Below, piece after piece: positions 7,630-17,440 of a stretch of DNA of 17,737 nt. The notes beneath the pieces were generated by a model. The model had not been told where the DNA came from. It searched no databases and was given only the letters and a program-made list of their open reading frames with translations. This stretch comes from Candidatus Omnitrophota bacterium (GTDB lineage: Bacteria > Omnitrophota > Gorgyraeia > Duberdicusellales > 4484-171). Every line of letters begins with the position of its first letter. The first letter of the stretch is position 1. Location of the stretch: assembly GCA_023227945.1 (NCBI GenBank), contig JALOCC010000040.1, positions 1 through 17,737 of the forward strand, in the 5' to 3' direction. The position numbers and the translations under genes were made by a program.

Positions 7630-7650
7630 GTGTTCATTGAAGGAGGAACA

Positions 7651-8787
7651 ATGAAGCGTAGATATTTGATGACTCCGGGCCCTTCTCCTGTACCATCGGT
7701 AGTCCGTGAAGCTTTGGCTTGTGAGATAATGCACCACAGGACTGATGAATTTATTGAAATACTTAAAGAAATAAATGAAGGCCTAAAATATGTTTTTTGT
7801 ACAAAAAATCCTGTCTTAACATTTGCCTCTTCCGGCACCGGAGCGATGGAGGCAGCAGTAACCAATCTTTTTTCGGTAAAAGATAAAGTCCTTGTGATTG
7901 TCGGAGGAAAATTCGGAGAACGTTGGGTTGAGATAGCGAAAAGTTACGGCCTGGACATAGTTCAGATGAATGTTGAATTAGGCAACAGTCCAACGGCTGC
8001 AGAAGTAAAGAAAATATTGGATGAAAATAAAGACATTAAGGGCGTATTTACAACTCTAAGCGAAACATCAACTGCAACAGTTTTCGATATTAAAGGAATA
8101 GGTTCCTTAACTAAAGATAAAAATATTTTACTTATAGTGGACGCCATAAGCGGATTAGGGCAAGATGCTCTTTTAACCGATGAATGGGGCATTGACGTTG
8201 TTGTGAGCGGTTCCCAGAAAGGCTTTATGCTTCCCCCGGGGCTTTCTTTCATGAGCGTTAGCGAAAAGGCGAAAAGTTTTATGAAGAATTCAACCCTTCC
8301 TAAATATTACTTTAGCTTAGCCAAAGCTTTAAAGTCATACGAGAAGAACGATACGCCCTTTACGCCGGCAGTATCCTTAATTGTAGGCTTAAAGACAAGT
8401 ATAAACCTGATTAAAAACGATGGCATTGAAAATATGTGGGCAAATTTTAAAAAAATGTCACAAGCTGCACAACAGGCAGCTTTAGCGCTAGGCCTTAAGG
8501 TTTTTTCAAAATGCCCTTCGTCATCGCTTACCGCGATAGTTTCTCCGGCAGGCATAAATGCTAAAGATATCGTCAAGAAAATGCGTAAAGAGTATGGGGT
8601 AAGCATTGCCGCTGGCCAGGGCGAACTTGAACAGAAAATTTTTAGAATTGCACATATGGGCTGGATAAATGAGCAAGACCTTATAATGTGTTTTTCCTTG
8701 CTTGAAAAAGTGCTTCGCGATTGTGGTTATACTAACTTTAAAATAGGTGCTTCGGTTGCAAGGCTTCAGGAGGTTATTTATGGTTAA
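7651..8787 (+). CDS. class V aminotransferase (serine-pyruvate/alanine-glyoxylate type), probable serine-pathway transaminase
   Basis: A PLP-dependent class V (fold type I) aminotransferase of about 378 residues. The N-terminal RRYLMTPGPSPVPSVVREAL is the hallmark of the alanine-glyoxylate/serine-pyruvate transaminase group. It is followed by MHHRTDEF and the SSGTGAMEAAVTNLF cofactor-binding segment; LLIVDAISGLG holds the PLP-ring Asp, and SGSQKGF carries the Schiff-base Lys190. The C-terminal IFRIAHMGWINEQDL is also typical. Start: I chose the ATG at 7651, with AGGAGG at 7641-7646; an in-frame GTG at 7630 would place the ribosome site inside the gene. It overlaps serA by 8 bp. That coupling suggests it transaminates 3-phosphohydroxypyruvate, standing in for SerC, or acts on hydroxypyruvate/glyoxylate. 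The choice is inference. Confidence 0.88.
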   Translation: MKRRYLMTPGPSPVPSVVREALACEIMHHRTDEFIEILKEINEGLKYVFCTKNPVLTFASSGTGAMEAAVTNLFSVKDKVLVIVGGKFGERWVEIAKSYGLDIVQMNVELGNSPTAAEVKKILDENKDIKGVFTTLSETSTATVFDIKGIGSLTKDKNILLIVDAISGLGQDALLTDEWGIDVVVSGSQKGFMLPPGLSFMSVSEKAKSFMKNSTLPKYYFSLAKALKSYEKNDTPFTPAVSLIVGLKTSINLIKNDGIENMWANFKKMSQAAQQAALALGLKVFSKCPSSSLTAIVSPAGINAKDIVKKMRKEYGVSIAAGQGELEQKIFRIAHMGWINEQDLIMCFSLLEKVLRDCGYTNFKIGASVARLQEVIYG

Positions 8788-10360
8788 AGTCATAGTCTGC
8801 GATAAGTTATCCGAGGAAGGCGTAAAGATACTTAGGGATGCGGGCTTTAGCGTTGATTGTAAATATAAGTTGCCTCCGGAAGAGCTTAAAAAGATAATCG
8901 GAGAATACAATGCGGCAATTGTGCGAAGTGATACGAAATTTACCAAAGATATAATCGAACATGGGCACAATCTTAAGGTTATAGGCCGCGCCGGAGTGGG
9001 GCTTGATAATGTAGACCTCGAAGCTGCTACAAAAAAAGGCATAATTGTAATGAACTCGCCCGGCGGAAATACCATTTCCACTTGTGAGCATGCATTTGCG
9101 ATGATGCTGGCTATCGCCAGAAATATTCCGCTCGCCAACATTTCGCTTAAAAGTAAGGCGTGGGAACGTTCAAAGTTCAAAGGCGTTGAATTGTATTCCA
9201 AAACTATAGGTATAATCGGCTTGGGCAGAATCGGAAAGGAATTTGCAAAACGTGCCCAGGCATTCGGCATGGAAGTTATTGCCATGGACCCGTTTGTTTC
9301 AGAAGAAGTAGCGAAAGCTTTAGGCATTAAAATGGTTTCACTTTCCGAACTTTTGAAAAATTCAGATTTTATCACCATACATACACCAGTTACCGATGAA
9401 ACAAAAAAAATGATTTCCCATAAAGAATTTGCCTCTATGAAACCAAAAGCTTTTATAATCAACTGCGCCAGAGGTGAGGTTATAGACGAAGAAGCATTAT
9501 ATGAGGTGCTTAAAGACAAAAAAATTGCCGGCGCAGCGCTTGATGTTTTCTCGAAAGAGCCGCCTTTTGAGTCTAAATTGCTTGAGCTTGATAATGTTGT
9601 AACTACCCCTCACTTAGGAGCCTCAACCGAGGAAGCTCAATTAAACGTTGCCATTGAAATAGCTTACTGCATTAAAGATGCTTTGCTCGGCAAGGCTATA
9701 CGTAATGCTGCAAATTATGTGCAGCTTGATCCTGAAACGTACAAAATCATACAGCCATACTTTGAGCTTTCAGAAAAAATGGGTAAGTTTATAGCTCAAA
9801 CAGTCGAAGGCGGCACAAAGGAAATAAAACTTTATTATTTGGGAGCTGTTTCTGCGTATAAAGTTGATGTGCTTACTTTGGCTTTTATGAAAGGATTTTT
9901 TTCGGGTCAGCTTATTCAGGATGTAAACTATATTAATGCCCTTGAGATTGCAAAGAGCCGTGGAATTAAAATCGAGCAGATAAAAATTGCGGAAGAAGAG
10001 GAATATGTAAGCTCCATACGTGCAAAAGTTAAAACTGACAAATCAGAGCAGGTTTTGGAAGGGACTCTTTTTGCAAATAAAGAAGCAAGATTCGTTAAGA
10101 TGGATGATATTTATACAGAAGTTTATCCTTCACAGTTTATGCTTGTCATAAACAATTGGGATAAACCGGGAACTATCGGATTTATTGGAACAACTTTGGG
10201 TAATCACAAAATAAATATTGCCGGTATGAGTTTGGGCCGGCGAGCACAAGACAATACGGCCCTTACAATATTTAATCTGGATAATCCCCTAAACGACGAA
10301 GTCATAAAGGCGATTTCTTCTAATAAAAACATTGTATCGCTGAAATTCGTAAAATTATAA
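8780..10360 (+). CDS. serA: D-3-phosphoglycerate dehydrogenase, long form with ASB and ACT domains
   Basis: SerA oxidises 3-phosphoglycerate to 3-phosphohydroxypyruvate, the first step of serine synthesis. The 526-residue product is the long type. The substrate and Rossmann domains (1-310) contain GRAGVGLDNVDLEAA, NSPGGNTISTCEHA and the NAD-binding GIIGLGRIG. The catalytic Arg231 (NCARGE), Glu260 (SKEPPF) and His278 (PHLGAS) have spacing identical to that in human PHGDH. An intervening allosteric-substrate-binding type domain follows, then a C-terminal ACT domain (about 453-526, LVINNWDKPGTIGFIGTTLG), which normally binds L-serine for feedback inhibition. Start: ATG at 8780, with AGGAGG at 8768-8773 inside the end of the aminotransferase gene; an upstream in-frame start at 8747 would lack a ribosome site. 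Confidence 0.96.
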   Translation: MVKVIVCDKLSEEGVKILRDAGFSVDCKYKLPPEELKKIIGEYNAAIVRSDTKFTKDIIEHGHNLKVIGRAGVGLDNVDLEAATKKGIIVMNSPGGNTISTCEHAFAMMLAIARNIPLANISLKSKAWERSKFKGVELYSKTIGIIGLGRIGKEFAKRAQAFGMEVIAMDPFVSEEVAKALGIKMVSLSELLKNSDFITIHTPVTDETKKMISHKEFASMKPKAFIINCARGEVIDEEALYEVLKDKKIAGAALDVFSKEPPFESKLLELDNVVTTPHLGASTEEAQLNVAIEIAYCIKDALLGKAIRNAANYVQLDPETYKIIQPYFELSEKMGKFIAQTVEGGTKEIKLYYLGAVSAYKVDVLTLAFMKGFFSGQLIQDVNYINALEIAKSRGIKIEQIKIAEEEEYVSSIRAKVKTDKSEQVLEGTLFANKEARFVKMDDIYTEVYPSQFMLVINNWDKPGTIGFIGTTLGNHKINIAGMSLGRRAQDNTALTIFNLDNPLNDEVIKAISSNKNIVSLKFVKL

Positions 10361-10376
10361 TTGCCTGAAAGTAAAC

Positions 10377-10407
10377 CCCCGTTAGAAAACAAAGTTCTCT
10401 AACGGGG
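10377..10407. other. strong hairpin between serA and the UshA-like gene
   Basis: CCCCGTTAGA (10377-10386) pairs perfectly with TCTAACGGGG (10398-10407). Inside, after one A/C mismatch, AAC and GTT pair around an AAA triloop, giving about 13 bp of stem. It lies 16 bases after the serA stop and 7 bases before the next ribosome site (AAAGGAG, 10414-10420). No T-run follows on the + strand, so it may be an RNA-processing or stabilising element, or a terminator that does not rely on a U-tract. Confidence 0.65.
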
Positions 10408-10427
10408 TAAATAAAGGAGATAGGAAA

Positions 10428-12152
10428 ATGAAAAAGATAATCCTTTTAATGTGTTTTTTTATTTTGCCTTTAACATCTTACGCTCACAAGCTTACAATAA
10501 TTTATACAGGTAATTCATATTCTTCATTATACCCTTGCGGGCACTGCCCGGCATCTGTCGGCGGGGGAGTTGCACGAAGGGCATCTGTAATAAATGATGT
10601 TAAATCTAAGGCGAAAAACACAATTGTCATAGATGCCGGAGAATTTACCGCAGGCGGCGCATTAGATGAAGCGAGCAAGGACGTTACGACGGATAAAAAT
10701 CGAGCCATTTATAATTATAAAGCGCTGCAAGCAATGGGTTACGAAATTGTAGGCGTGGGAGATGCAGAATTTAATTTCGGAGTAGATTTCCTAAAAGATA
10801 ATATCAAGAAATTCAAGCTAAACGCAATAAGCGCAAATTTAGTCCTGGAAGGAGTGCGGCCATATTATATAAAAGAATTTTCCGGATTTAAAGTCGGAAT
10901 AATCGGCCTCTCTCCTCAATCGATTTCAAAAAAGTCTTCTTCTGCTGATATAACGGATTACGATGCAGCGCTAACCAATACCATAAACAAAATAAAAAAT
11001 AAGGTAGATTTTATTATTCTGGTTTCTCCGCTTGGAGATGAGGTTAACAAAGCAATTGCCAATAAATTCACTGACGTAAAGTTGATATTATCCAGTGGAA
11101 ATATGCTGGATTCCAAAGAATACGAGAAAGTAAATGATACAATAATAATGAAACCATCGTATCTGGCAAAAGAAGTAAGAATTATAAATATAGAGATTAA
11201 AGCTAACAAGATATTGACCTTTGATTTGAAACAGGAAAAACTAGCCTTATCCGTGAAAGAAAATCCTGAAATAAAAAAGATTATTCCTGCTTGCTTTAAG
11301 GATGGCGACTGCCAAAGGAGAGAAGGATTACTCGCAACTTGCCAAAAACAAGGTTCAAGCAAGGCAGCTTGCGTTTATTTTGAGCCAAATAGAATAGAAG
11401 CTATTTTAATTACTGATACTGCTTGCTCATTCTGCGTAACCGAACCTACCCAGAACTTGCTTCGGGAAATATTTCTGGGTATAAATTTTAAGGTTGTTGA
11501 CTACAACACGCCTTACGCAAAAGAGCTTATAAAGAAATACAGCCTGATTAGCCTCCCGGCATTTATTATGCCTCAGGAGATAAAAACAGAAAAAGAATTT
11601 CCACGGATTGCTAAATTTATCGACGAGAAAGATGGTAAATTATTATTAAAGCCGCAACTTTCCGGATTATTCCTGCTGTTAAATAGAAAAGAAATCCCGC
11701 GCCGGCTTGATTACTTTGTTGATCTCTATGAGCCTTCCGCACTTACAGTGTTTAATGATTTGAGTTCTTTTTGTAAGAAGGAAAAGATAAAACTTGATGT
11801 TCATTTCCTTCTTAGCGAAAAGAATGTTTACGGATATCCCAAAGAAGAAATACAGATAGCTTTAGCAGTAAAAAAAGTTGCCCCGGATAAATTTTTAGAA
11901 TATCTTGCTAAAAGATTAAGTGATATTAAAAATACCTCATGGACAGATTCTCTGGAGGCGGTGGGTATCGATTATAAGAAGATAAAAGGAACTGCAAAAT
12001 CTAAGGTGGTCGATAGAATGATTGAAGATAATAATAGATTGATTTCGGAATTAAATGTAAATTATGGAAACGTTATCCTTGTAAATAATAACAAAATTTT
12101 TACAGTGCTTAAGATTAAAACGGAAGATTTAGAAAAAATATTCGGGAGGTAA
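10428..12152 (+). CDS. exported UshA-like pseudo-metallophosphatase with thioredoxin-like C-terminal region
   Basis: A 574-residue exported protein with no exact family I can name. Residues 1-19 are a signal peptide (MKK, hydrophobic core, cleavage after SYA). Residues about 20-265 resemble the 5'-nucleotidase/UshA metallophosphatase domain: YTGNSYSSLYPCGHCP then GGGVARRASVIND, VIDAGEF and VGDAEFNFG. The usual ligands appear changed: TND.HG is TGNSYS, DAGD is DAGE, GNHEFD is GDAEFN, and the late GHSH is SSGN, so hydrolysis is doubtful. Residues 289-315 hold four cysteines (289, 295, 305, 315). From about 322 a thioredoxin-like fold begins with CSFC (333-336) and a probable cis-Pro in SLPAF (377). 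The rest (about 425-574) looks like a second thioredoxin/DsbA-like unit without CxxC. A periplasmic redox or scaffold role is inferred. Confidence 0.7.
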   Translation: MKKIILLMCFFILPLTSYAHKLTIIYTGNSYSSLYPCGHCPASVGGGVARRASVINDVKSKAKNTIVIDAGEFTAGGALDEASKDVTTDKNRAIYNYKALQAMGYEIVGVGDAEFNFGVDFLKDNIKKFKLNAISANLVLEGVRPYYIKEFSGFKVGIIGLSPQSISKKSSSADITDYDAALTNTINKIKNKVDFIILVSPLGDEVNKAIANKFTDVKLILSSGNMLDSKEYEKVNDTIIMKPSYLAKEVRIINIEIKANKILTFDLKQEKLALSVKENPEIKKIIPACFKDGDCQRREGLLATCQKQGSSKAACVYFEPNRIEAILITDTACSFCVTEPTQNLLREIFLGINFKVVDYNTPYAKELIKKYSLISLPAFIMPQEIKTEKEFPRIAKFIDEKDGKLLLKPQLSGLFLLLNRKEIPRRLDYFVDLYEPSALTVFNDLSSFCKKEKIKLDVHFLLSEKNVYGYPKEEIQIALAVKKVAPDKFLEYLAKRLSDIKNTSWTDSLEAVGIDYKKIKGTAKSKVVDRMIEDNNRLISELNVNYGNVILVNNNKIFTVLKIKTEDLEKIFGR

Positions 12153-12154
12153 TT

Positions 12155-13389
12155 ATGGCAAAAATTTATATAGTGGATGTTACTAACAGAGACGGCGTTC
12201 AAACCTCGAGGATATGCCTTTCTAAGCTTCAGAAGACAATGATAAATATCTATCTTGATGAAATGGGTATTTTCCAGAGCGAATTTGGGTTTCCTACTAC
12301 AAACCATGAAATAAATTATCTTAATGCTAATTTAGAACTTGCAAAAAATAAGGTAATAAAAAGGCTTCGGCTTTCAGGATGGCTACGTGCGATAACAAGT
12401 GACGTTGAGTTGGCTATTAATAATGTGCCTGATTTAAAATATGTAAATCTCTCAATTTCCACATCCGACCAGATGATAAAACACAAATTTCAGGGTAAAC
12501 TTAATTATGAAGAAATTATAAAAAGCGCGGTAGCATCAATTAAACTTGCAAAAAAACTTGGGCTTAAAGCTGTAGGTGTAAATGCTGAGGATGCTTCCCG
12601 TTCAAAGGTTGAATATTTAGCAGAATTTATGCACGCCGCGAAAGAAGCAGGAGCGGACAGGTTCAGGTACTGCGATACGCTTGGCTATGATACTCCTTTT
12701 TCGATATACGAAAGGATGTGCAAAGTCCTAAAAAAGGTAAAAATGCCTATTGAAATCCATTGCCATAATGATTTAGGCCTGGTTGTCGCTACATCTATTG
12801 CTGGAGCGAAAGCGGCGCTCGATTGCGGAGTTGATGCTTATATCAATACTTGCGTAAATGGTGTGGGTGAACGTGCCGGAAATGCCGACCTTTTAAGCGT
12901 AATTTTAGCTATTAGATACGGGAGTGGCATGGAAAAATATAAACTCGATGAAAAAATAAATTTAAAATCAGTTTGGAAAATAAGTAAATATGCGTCTTAT
13001 GCTTTCGGCATACCGATACCTATAAACCAACCGGGCGTTGGCGCAAATGCTTTTGCTCATGAATCAGGAATACATGCCGATGGCGCACTCAAAGATAGAA
13101 GAAATTATGAACTTTATGACTATGAAGAACTGGGCAGGGGCGAACCGGAAGTTATAGATACCGGAAGAAAAATTACCGTGGGCGAATATTCCGGCATAAA
13201 AGGTTTCGGCAATGTTTATGACCAGATGGAAATTAAATTTAAAAATGACGCCGAGGCGCGGGAAATTCTTGAACTTGTCCGATATGCTAACGTTCATAAT
13301 CAGAAGCCATTAGTTGAAGATGAGCTTAAATTTGTTGCAAAATATCCGGATATAGCCAAGAAAATTTTTACGATGCAACCAGCCGTGTG

Positions 13390-13390
<1 letters not shown>
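12155..13390 (+). CDS. homocitrate synthase / Re-citrate synthase family (DRE-TIM metallolyase)
   Basis: A 411-residue acyl-CoA-condensing enzyme of the LeuA/NifV/Re-citrate synthase family, which adds acetyl-CoA to a 2-oxo acid. The N-terminal motif is DVTNRDGVQ (8-16) where most relatives have DTTLRDGEQ; the metal Asp8, Arg12 and Asp13 are kept. Glu43 lies in FQSEFGFP. VNAEDASRS (142-150) is the homocitrate/Re-citrate type phrase. The metal-binding HCHNDLG (His202, His204), NTCVNGVGERAGNADLL and HESGIHADG (His302, His307) are intact. The C-terminal LeuA regulatory domain is absent, so it is not standard 2-isopropylmalate synthase. No nif genes are nearby. Re-citrate synthase for glutamate synthesis, or homocitrate synthase, are the main choices. 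GGGAGGT at 12144-12150 is the ribosome site and overlaps the previous stop. Confidence 0.85.
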
Positions 13391-14728
<1,338 letters not shown>

Positions 14729-14775
14729 AACAATATAAGCTGCACTTTTTATTATATACCCCTCGCGCCTACATA

Positions 14776-14818
14776 TCCTGTAAATTTTCTCGGCCTACGG
14801 CCAGGAAAATTTACAGGA
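14776..14818. repeat. long inverted repeat upstream of hppA
   Basis: TCCTGTAAATTTTC (14776-14789) pairs perfectly with GAAAATTTACAGGA (14805-14818). After a 2-by-2 mismatch, GGCC (14792-14795) pairs with GGCC (14799-14802) around a TAC loop, 18 bp in total. No T-run follows on either side. The near-perfect symmetry suggests a recently active palindromic repeat or a selected RNA structure. Confidence 0.72.
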
Positions 14819-14824
14819 AGCGTT

Positions 14825-14856
14825 TCGGGGTTAATTCGCCCCGACGTAGCGTCGGG
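14825..14856 (+). promoter_or_regulatory. overlapping alternative hairpins in the hppA leader
   Basis: TCGGGG (14825-14830) can pair with CCCCGA (14839-14844). The overlapping CCCGACG (14840-14846) can instead pair with CGTCGGG (14850-14856) around a 3-base loop. The two stems share their middle segment and exclude each other, as in attenuators. The downstream ribosome site AAGGAGGG (14865-14872) lies outside both stems. Control is possible but unproven; two adjacent fragments of a repeat would look the same. Confidence 0.45.
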
Positions 14857-14878
14857 AGCTCATTAAGGAGGGTTTTGT

Positions 14879-16981
14879 ATGCCGAGTTTTGACTTCTTGA
14901 TACTTGCGCCAGCAGGCTCGATATTCGCTCTTACTTTTGCCGCGTATTTAGCCGTTAAAATTTTAAAAAGCGACCCGGGAAATGATACCATGCAGGAAAT
15001 CGCTCAAGCTGTACGTGTAGGGGCAAAAGCATATCTTAAACGCCAATATATCGGAGTTTCAATATTTTTTGCAGTTGTCTTTTGCATCCTTTTATTCCTT
15101 GCTCTAAAAAATTATCTGGTAATATTTGTACCTTTTGCTTTTTTAACCGGGGGTTTATTTAGCGGTCTGTCGGGCTTTATCGGTATGAGTATTGCAACTC
15201 AATCGTCTAACCGAACTGCAGCCGCAGCAATGAAGAGTTTAAATTCAGGCCTTCGAATTGCTTTTTCAAGCGGCGCTGTTATGGGGCTTACCGTTGTAGG
15301 GCTTGGCCTCTTGGACTTAAGTATCTGGTATTATTTTCTTAACTGGTATTATTCAAATAATCCTATACCGCAAAATATAGATAAAATCGGTGCAATTACT
15401 TCAACTATGCTTTGCTTTGGTATGGGCGCAAGCTCACAGGCTCTATTTGCAAGAGTTGGCGGCGGAATTTTTACAAAAGCCGCTGATGTCGGCGCTGACT
15501 TAGTAGGAAAAGTCGAGGCAGGTATTCCTGAAGATGACCCGCGTAATCCAGCTGTAATTGCTGATAATGTCGGCGATAATGTCGGTGACGTTGCTGGCAT
15601 GGGCGCTGATTTATATGAGTCATATGTTGGCTCAATAGTTGCGACTTCTGCTTTAGGTGTTGCGGCAGGTTTAGGTATCAAAGGGGTAACTGTCCCTATG
15701 GTTATGGCAGCAGTAGGGGTAGTTGCGTCAATTATAGGAACCTTTTTTGTAAAAAGCAGGGAAGAAGCAAGTCAAAAAGTGCTGCTGGCAGCGCTTCGCA
15801 AGGGGGTATTTACCAGTTCTTTTATCGTAGCTATTATTTCATATTTTCTTATACGGTTTACTCTCGGCGCTGAACATATTGGTGTATACTGGTCGGTTAT
15901 ATCCGGATTAATTGCAGGTGTACTTATAGGCATAATAACCGAATATTATACATCAAGCGGTTTTAAACCAACCCGTTTTATCGCGGACCAGTCTCTCACT
16001 GGCCCGGCAACAGTAATTATAGGCGGTATAGCAGTGGGCATGATGTCAACAGCACTTCCGGTTATTATTGTAAGCGCTGCGATTATGGCAAGTTTTATCT
16101 TTGCCGGCGGCCTTCAGCATTTTGAAATAGGCCTTTATGGAATTGCCATTTCTGCTGTGGGAATGCTTTCTACATTAGGTATCACTTTAGCAACTGACGC
16201 ATATGGGCCGGTTGCTGATAACGCCGGTGGAAACGCAGAAATGTCACATTTACCTCCTGAAGTGAGAAAGCGCACAGACGCGCTTGACTCTCTAGGTAAT
16301 ACTACGGCAGCAACCGGTAAAGGCTTTGCAATTGGCTCAGCCGCTCTTACCGCACTTGCACTTATTGCGGCGTTTAAAGATGAGGTAGTTAGATTTGGTT
16401 CTACTATGCAATTAGATATTATGAAACCGGCGGTTTTAGTCGGCTTGTTCATTGGAGGAATGCTACCGTTTCTTTTTTGTTCAATGACCATGCGCGCGGT
16501 AGGCCGTGCCGCATCAAAGATTGTGGTTGAAGTGCGCAGGCAGTTTAAGGAAATTAAAGGCCTCATGGAAGGCAAAGCTAAACCTGATTATGCACGTTGT
16601 GTAGACATTGCTACCTCTGCTGCCCAACATGAAATGGTTTTACCGTCACTTCTTGCAATTACTGCTCCTATAATAATCGGAATAGTTTTAGGAGTTGAAG
16701 CTGTAGGCGGATTGCTCGCAGGATCTCTCGTTACCGGTTTTGTTTTGGCAGTTATGATGGCAAACGCAGGTGGAGCCTGGGATAATGCTAAAAAATACAT
16801 CGAAGAAGGCCATCACGGCGGCAAAGGCTCATTCGCTCATAAGGCAGGTGTAGTTGGAGATACAGTAGGAGACCCGTTTAAAGATACATCCGGGCCTTCC
16901 TTAAACATTCTAATTAAACTTATGTCTATGGTGTCAATAGTTTTTGCTTCGTTTATTATACGCCACACCTTATTCAAATAA
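14879..16981 (+). CDS. hppA: K+-dependent membrane pyrophosphatase, probably Na+-pumping
   Basis: An integral membrane pyrophosphatase that hydrolyses PPi from biosynthesis and pumps cations out, with about 16 hydrophobic segments in 700 residues (family norm 660-770). The catalytic region has [12 protein letters not shown] (about 202-213), then [18 protein letters not shown] and [22 protein letters not shown] second catalytic part is [19 protein letters not shown], and the C-terminal KKYIEEG and [17 protein letters not shown] complete the site. [10 protein letters not shown] (473-482) has Ala477 and Gly480 where K+-independent enzymes have Lys and Thr, indicating K+ dependence. Glu247 in DLYESYVGS matches the Glu of Na+-pumping enzymes such as that of Thermotoga (DLFESYVGS), while H+-only types have DLFGSFAES. 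Mixed Na+/H+ pumping cannot be excluded. A strong ribosome site (14865-14872) and a terminator bound the gene. Confidence 0.95.
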   Translation: MPSFDFLILAPAGSIFALTFAAYLAVKILKSDPGNDTMQEIAQAVRVGAKAYLKRQYIGVSIFFAVVFCILLFLALKNYLVIFVPFAFLTGGLFSGLSGFIGMSIATQSSNRTAAAAMKSLNSGLRIAFSSGAVMGLTVVGLGLLDLSIWYYFLNWYYSNNPIPQNIDKIGAITSTMLCFGMGASSQALFARVGGGIFTKAADVGADLVGKVEAGIPEDDPRNPAVIADNVGDNVGDVAGMGADLYESYVGSIVATSALGVAAGLGIKGVTVPMVMAAVGVVASIIGTFFVKSREEASQKVLLAALRKGVFTSSFIVAIISYFLIRFTLGAEHIGVYWSVISGLIAGVLIGIITEYYTSSGFKPTRFIADQSLTGPATVIIGGIAVGMMSTALPVIIVSAAIMASFIFAGGLQHFEIGLYGIAISAVGMLSTLGITLATDAYGPVADNAGGNAEMSHLPPEVRKRTDALDSLGNTTAATGKGFAIGSAALTALALIAAFKDEVVRFGSTMQLDIMKPAVLVGLFIGGMLPFLFCSMTMRAVGRAASKIVVEVRRQFKEIKGLMEGKAKPDYARCVDIATSAAQHEMVLPSLLAITAPIIIGIVLGVEAVGGLLAGSLVTGFVLAVMMANAGGAWDNAKKYIEEGHHGGKGSFAHKAGVVGDTVGDPFKDTSGPSLNILIKLMSMVSIVFASFIIRHTLFK

Positions 16982-17002
16982 TCGTAAATAGGGGATTTTT
17001 TA

Positions 17003-17035
17003 AAAAAGGCAGGGTTTAAAACGCCCTGCCTTTTT
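17003..17035 (+). terminator. intrinsic terminator of hppA
   Basis: AAAAAGGCAGGG (17003-17014) pairs perfectly with CCCTGCCTTTTT (17024-17035) around a 9-base loop, ending in five T. It lies 21 bases after the hppA stop. The A-run on the left arm means it could also act from the other strand, although no - strand gene ends here. Confidence 0.92.
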
Positions 17036-17040
17036 GCTAT

Positions 17041-17089
17041 CCGCCTTCGCCCTTTGTTGAGACAGAATAGCTTTGACGGGCTTCGGCGG
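17041..17089. repeat. CCGCC...CCC / GGG...GGCGG inverted repeat
   Basis: CCGCC and CCC, separated by TTCG (17041-17052), are mirrored by GGG and GGCGG, separated by CTTC (17078-17089), around a 25-base centre. It starts 5 bases after the terminator. It looks like an intergenic palindromic repeat and has no coding content. Confidence 0.5.
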
Positions 17090-17150
17090 GATGTCACTAT
17101 ATTAGCAATCAGTTTGTGTTCCATCATTTTCGTGATTTTAGCCATAAATT

Positions 17151-17159
17151 TGATATAAT
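17151..17159 (+). promoter_or_regulatory. extended -10 promoter (TGATATAAT), probable leaderless start
   Basis: A consensus TATAAT at 17154-17159 preceded by TG and one base forms an extended -10 box; no good -35 is seen, which this type tolerates. Transcription would begin at about 17165-17168, at or within a few bases of the next ATG (17168), which has no Shine-Dalgarno sequence. Confidence 0.65.
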
Positions 17160-17167
17160 GATACATT

Positions 17168-17440
17168 ATGCTGGATGAACATTTAAAACAGAAGGAAGAG
17201 CAATGGGAGCATCTCTGCAGGCGTTGTGGAGGCTGTTGCGGTAGCTTTGATGACCCCTGTAAGCATCTTAAAAAAGGCGGAAATGACATTTATTTTTGTG
17301 AAATATATCTAAACAGGCTGGGTACGAGAGAAACCATTGCCGGAGAGAAGTTTAATTGCGTCAATATACGCGAAGTCATCAATACTTCATGGAAAAATGA
17401 TTGGCTATGCAGCTATAAAAACCATTTCATAAAAGTATGA
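17168..17440 (+). CDS. small CxxCxxCC (YkgJ-like) cysteine-cluster protein
   Basis: A 90-residue protein with CRRCGGCC at 17-24 (Cys17, 20, 23, 24) and further cysteines at 31, 44, 64 and 81. This layout fits the YkgJ/UPF0153 type putative zinc- or iron-chelating family, of which this is a short member; the biochemical role is not known to me. No signal peptide or membrane segment is present, so it should be cytoplasmic. The start rests on the ATG just after a strong extended -10 box, suggesting leaderless translation. The stop overlaps the next gene as ATGA, so the two are coupled. The next gene is a glycosidase, which gives no clear hint of function. Confidence 0.8.
   Translation: MLDEHLKQKEEQWEHLCRRCGGCCGSFDDPCKHLKKGGNDIYFCEIYLNRLGTRETIAGEKFNCVNIREVINTSWKNDWLCSYKNHFIKV

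Noticed and set aside
7630..7650. GTG start giving 7 extra residues to the aminotransferase
   Set aside because: The AGGAGG ribosome site at 7641-7646 would lie inside the gene; the ATG at 7651 gives the usual N-terminus of the family.
8747..8779. Upstream start extending serA by 11 residues
   Set aside because: The extension lies in the aminotransferase gene, has no ribosome site, and the family N-terminus (VKVIVCDKLSEEG) begins right after the ATG at 8780.
8521..9519. Long open frame of 332 codons on the - strand
   Set aside because: It lies opposite the serA and aminotransferase genes, whose motifs are clear; its translation shows no family features and has low-complexity, Ser/Ile-rich content typical of antisense shadow.
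10377..10407. Hairpin as a standard intrinsic terminator
   Set aside because: No T-run follows the stem on the + strand, and the - strand has no gene ending here.
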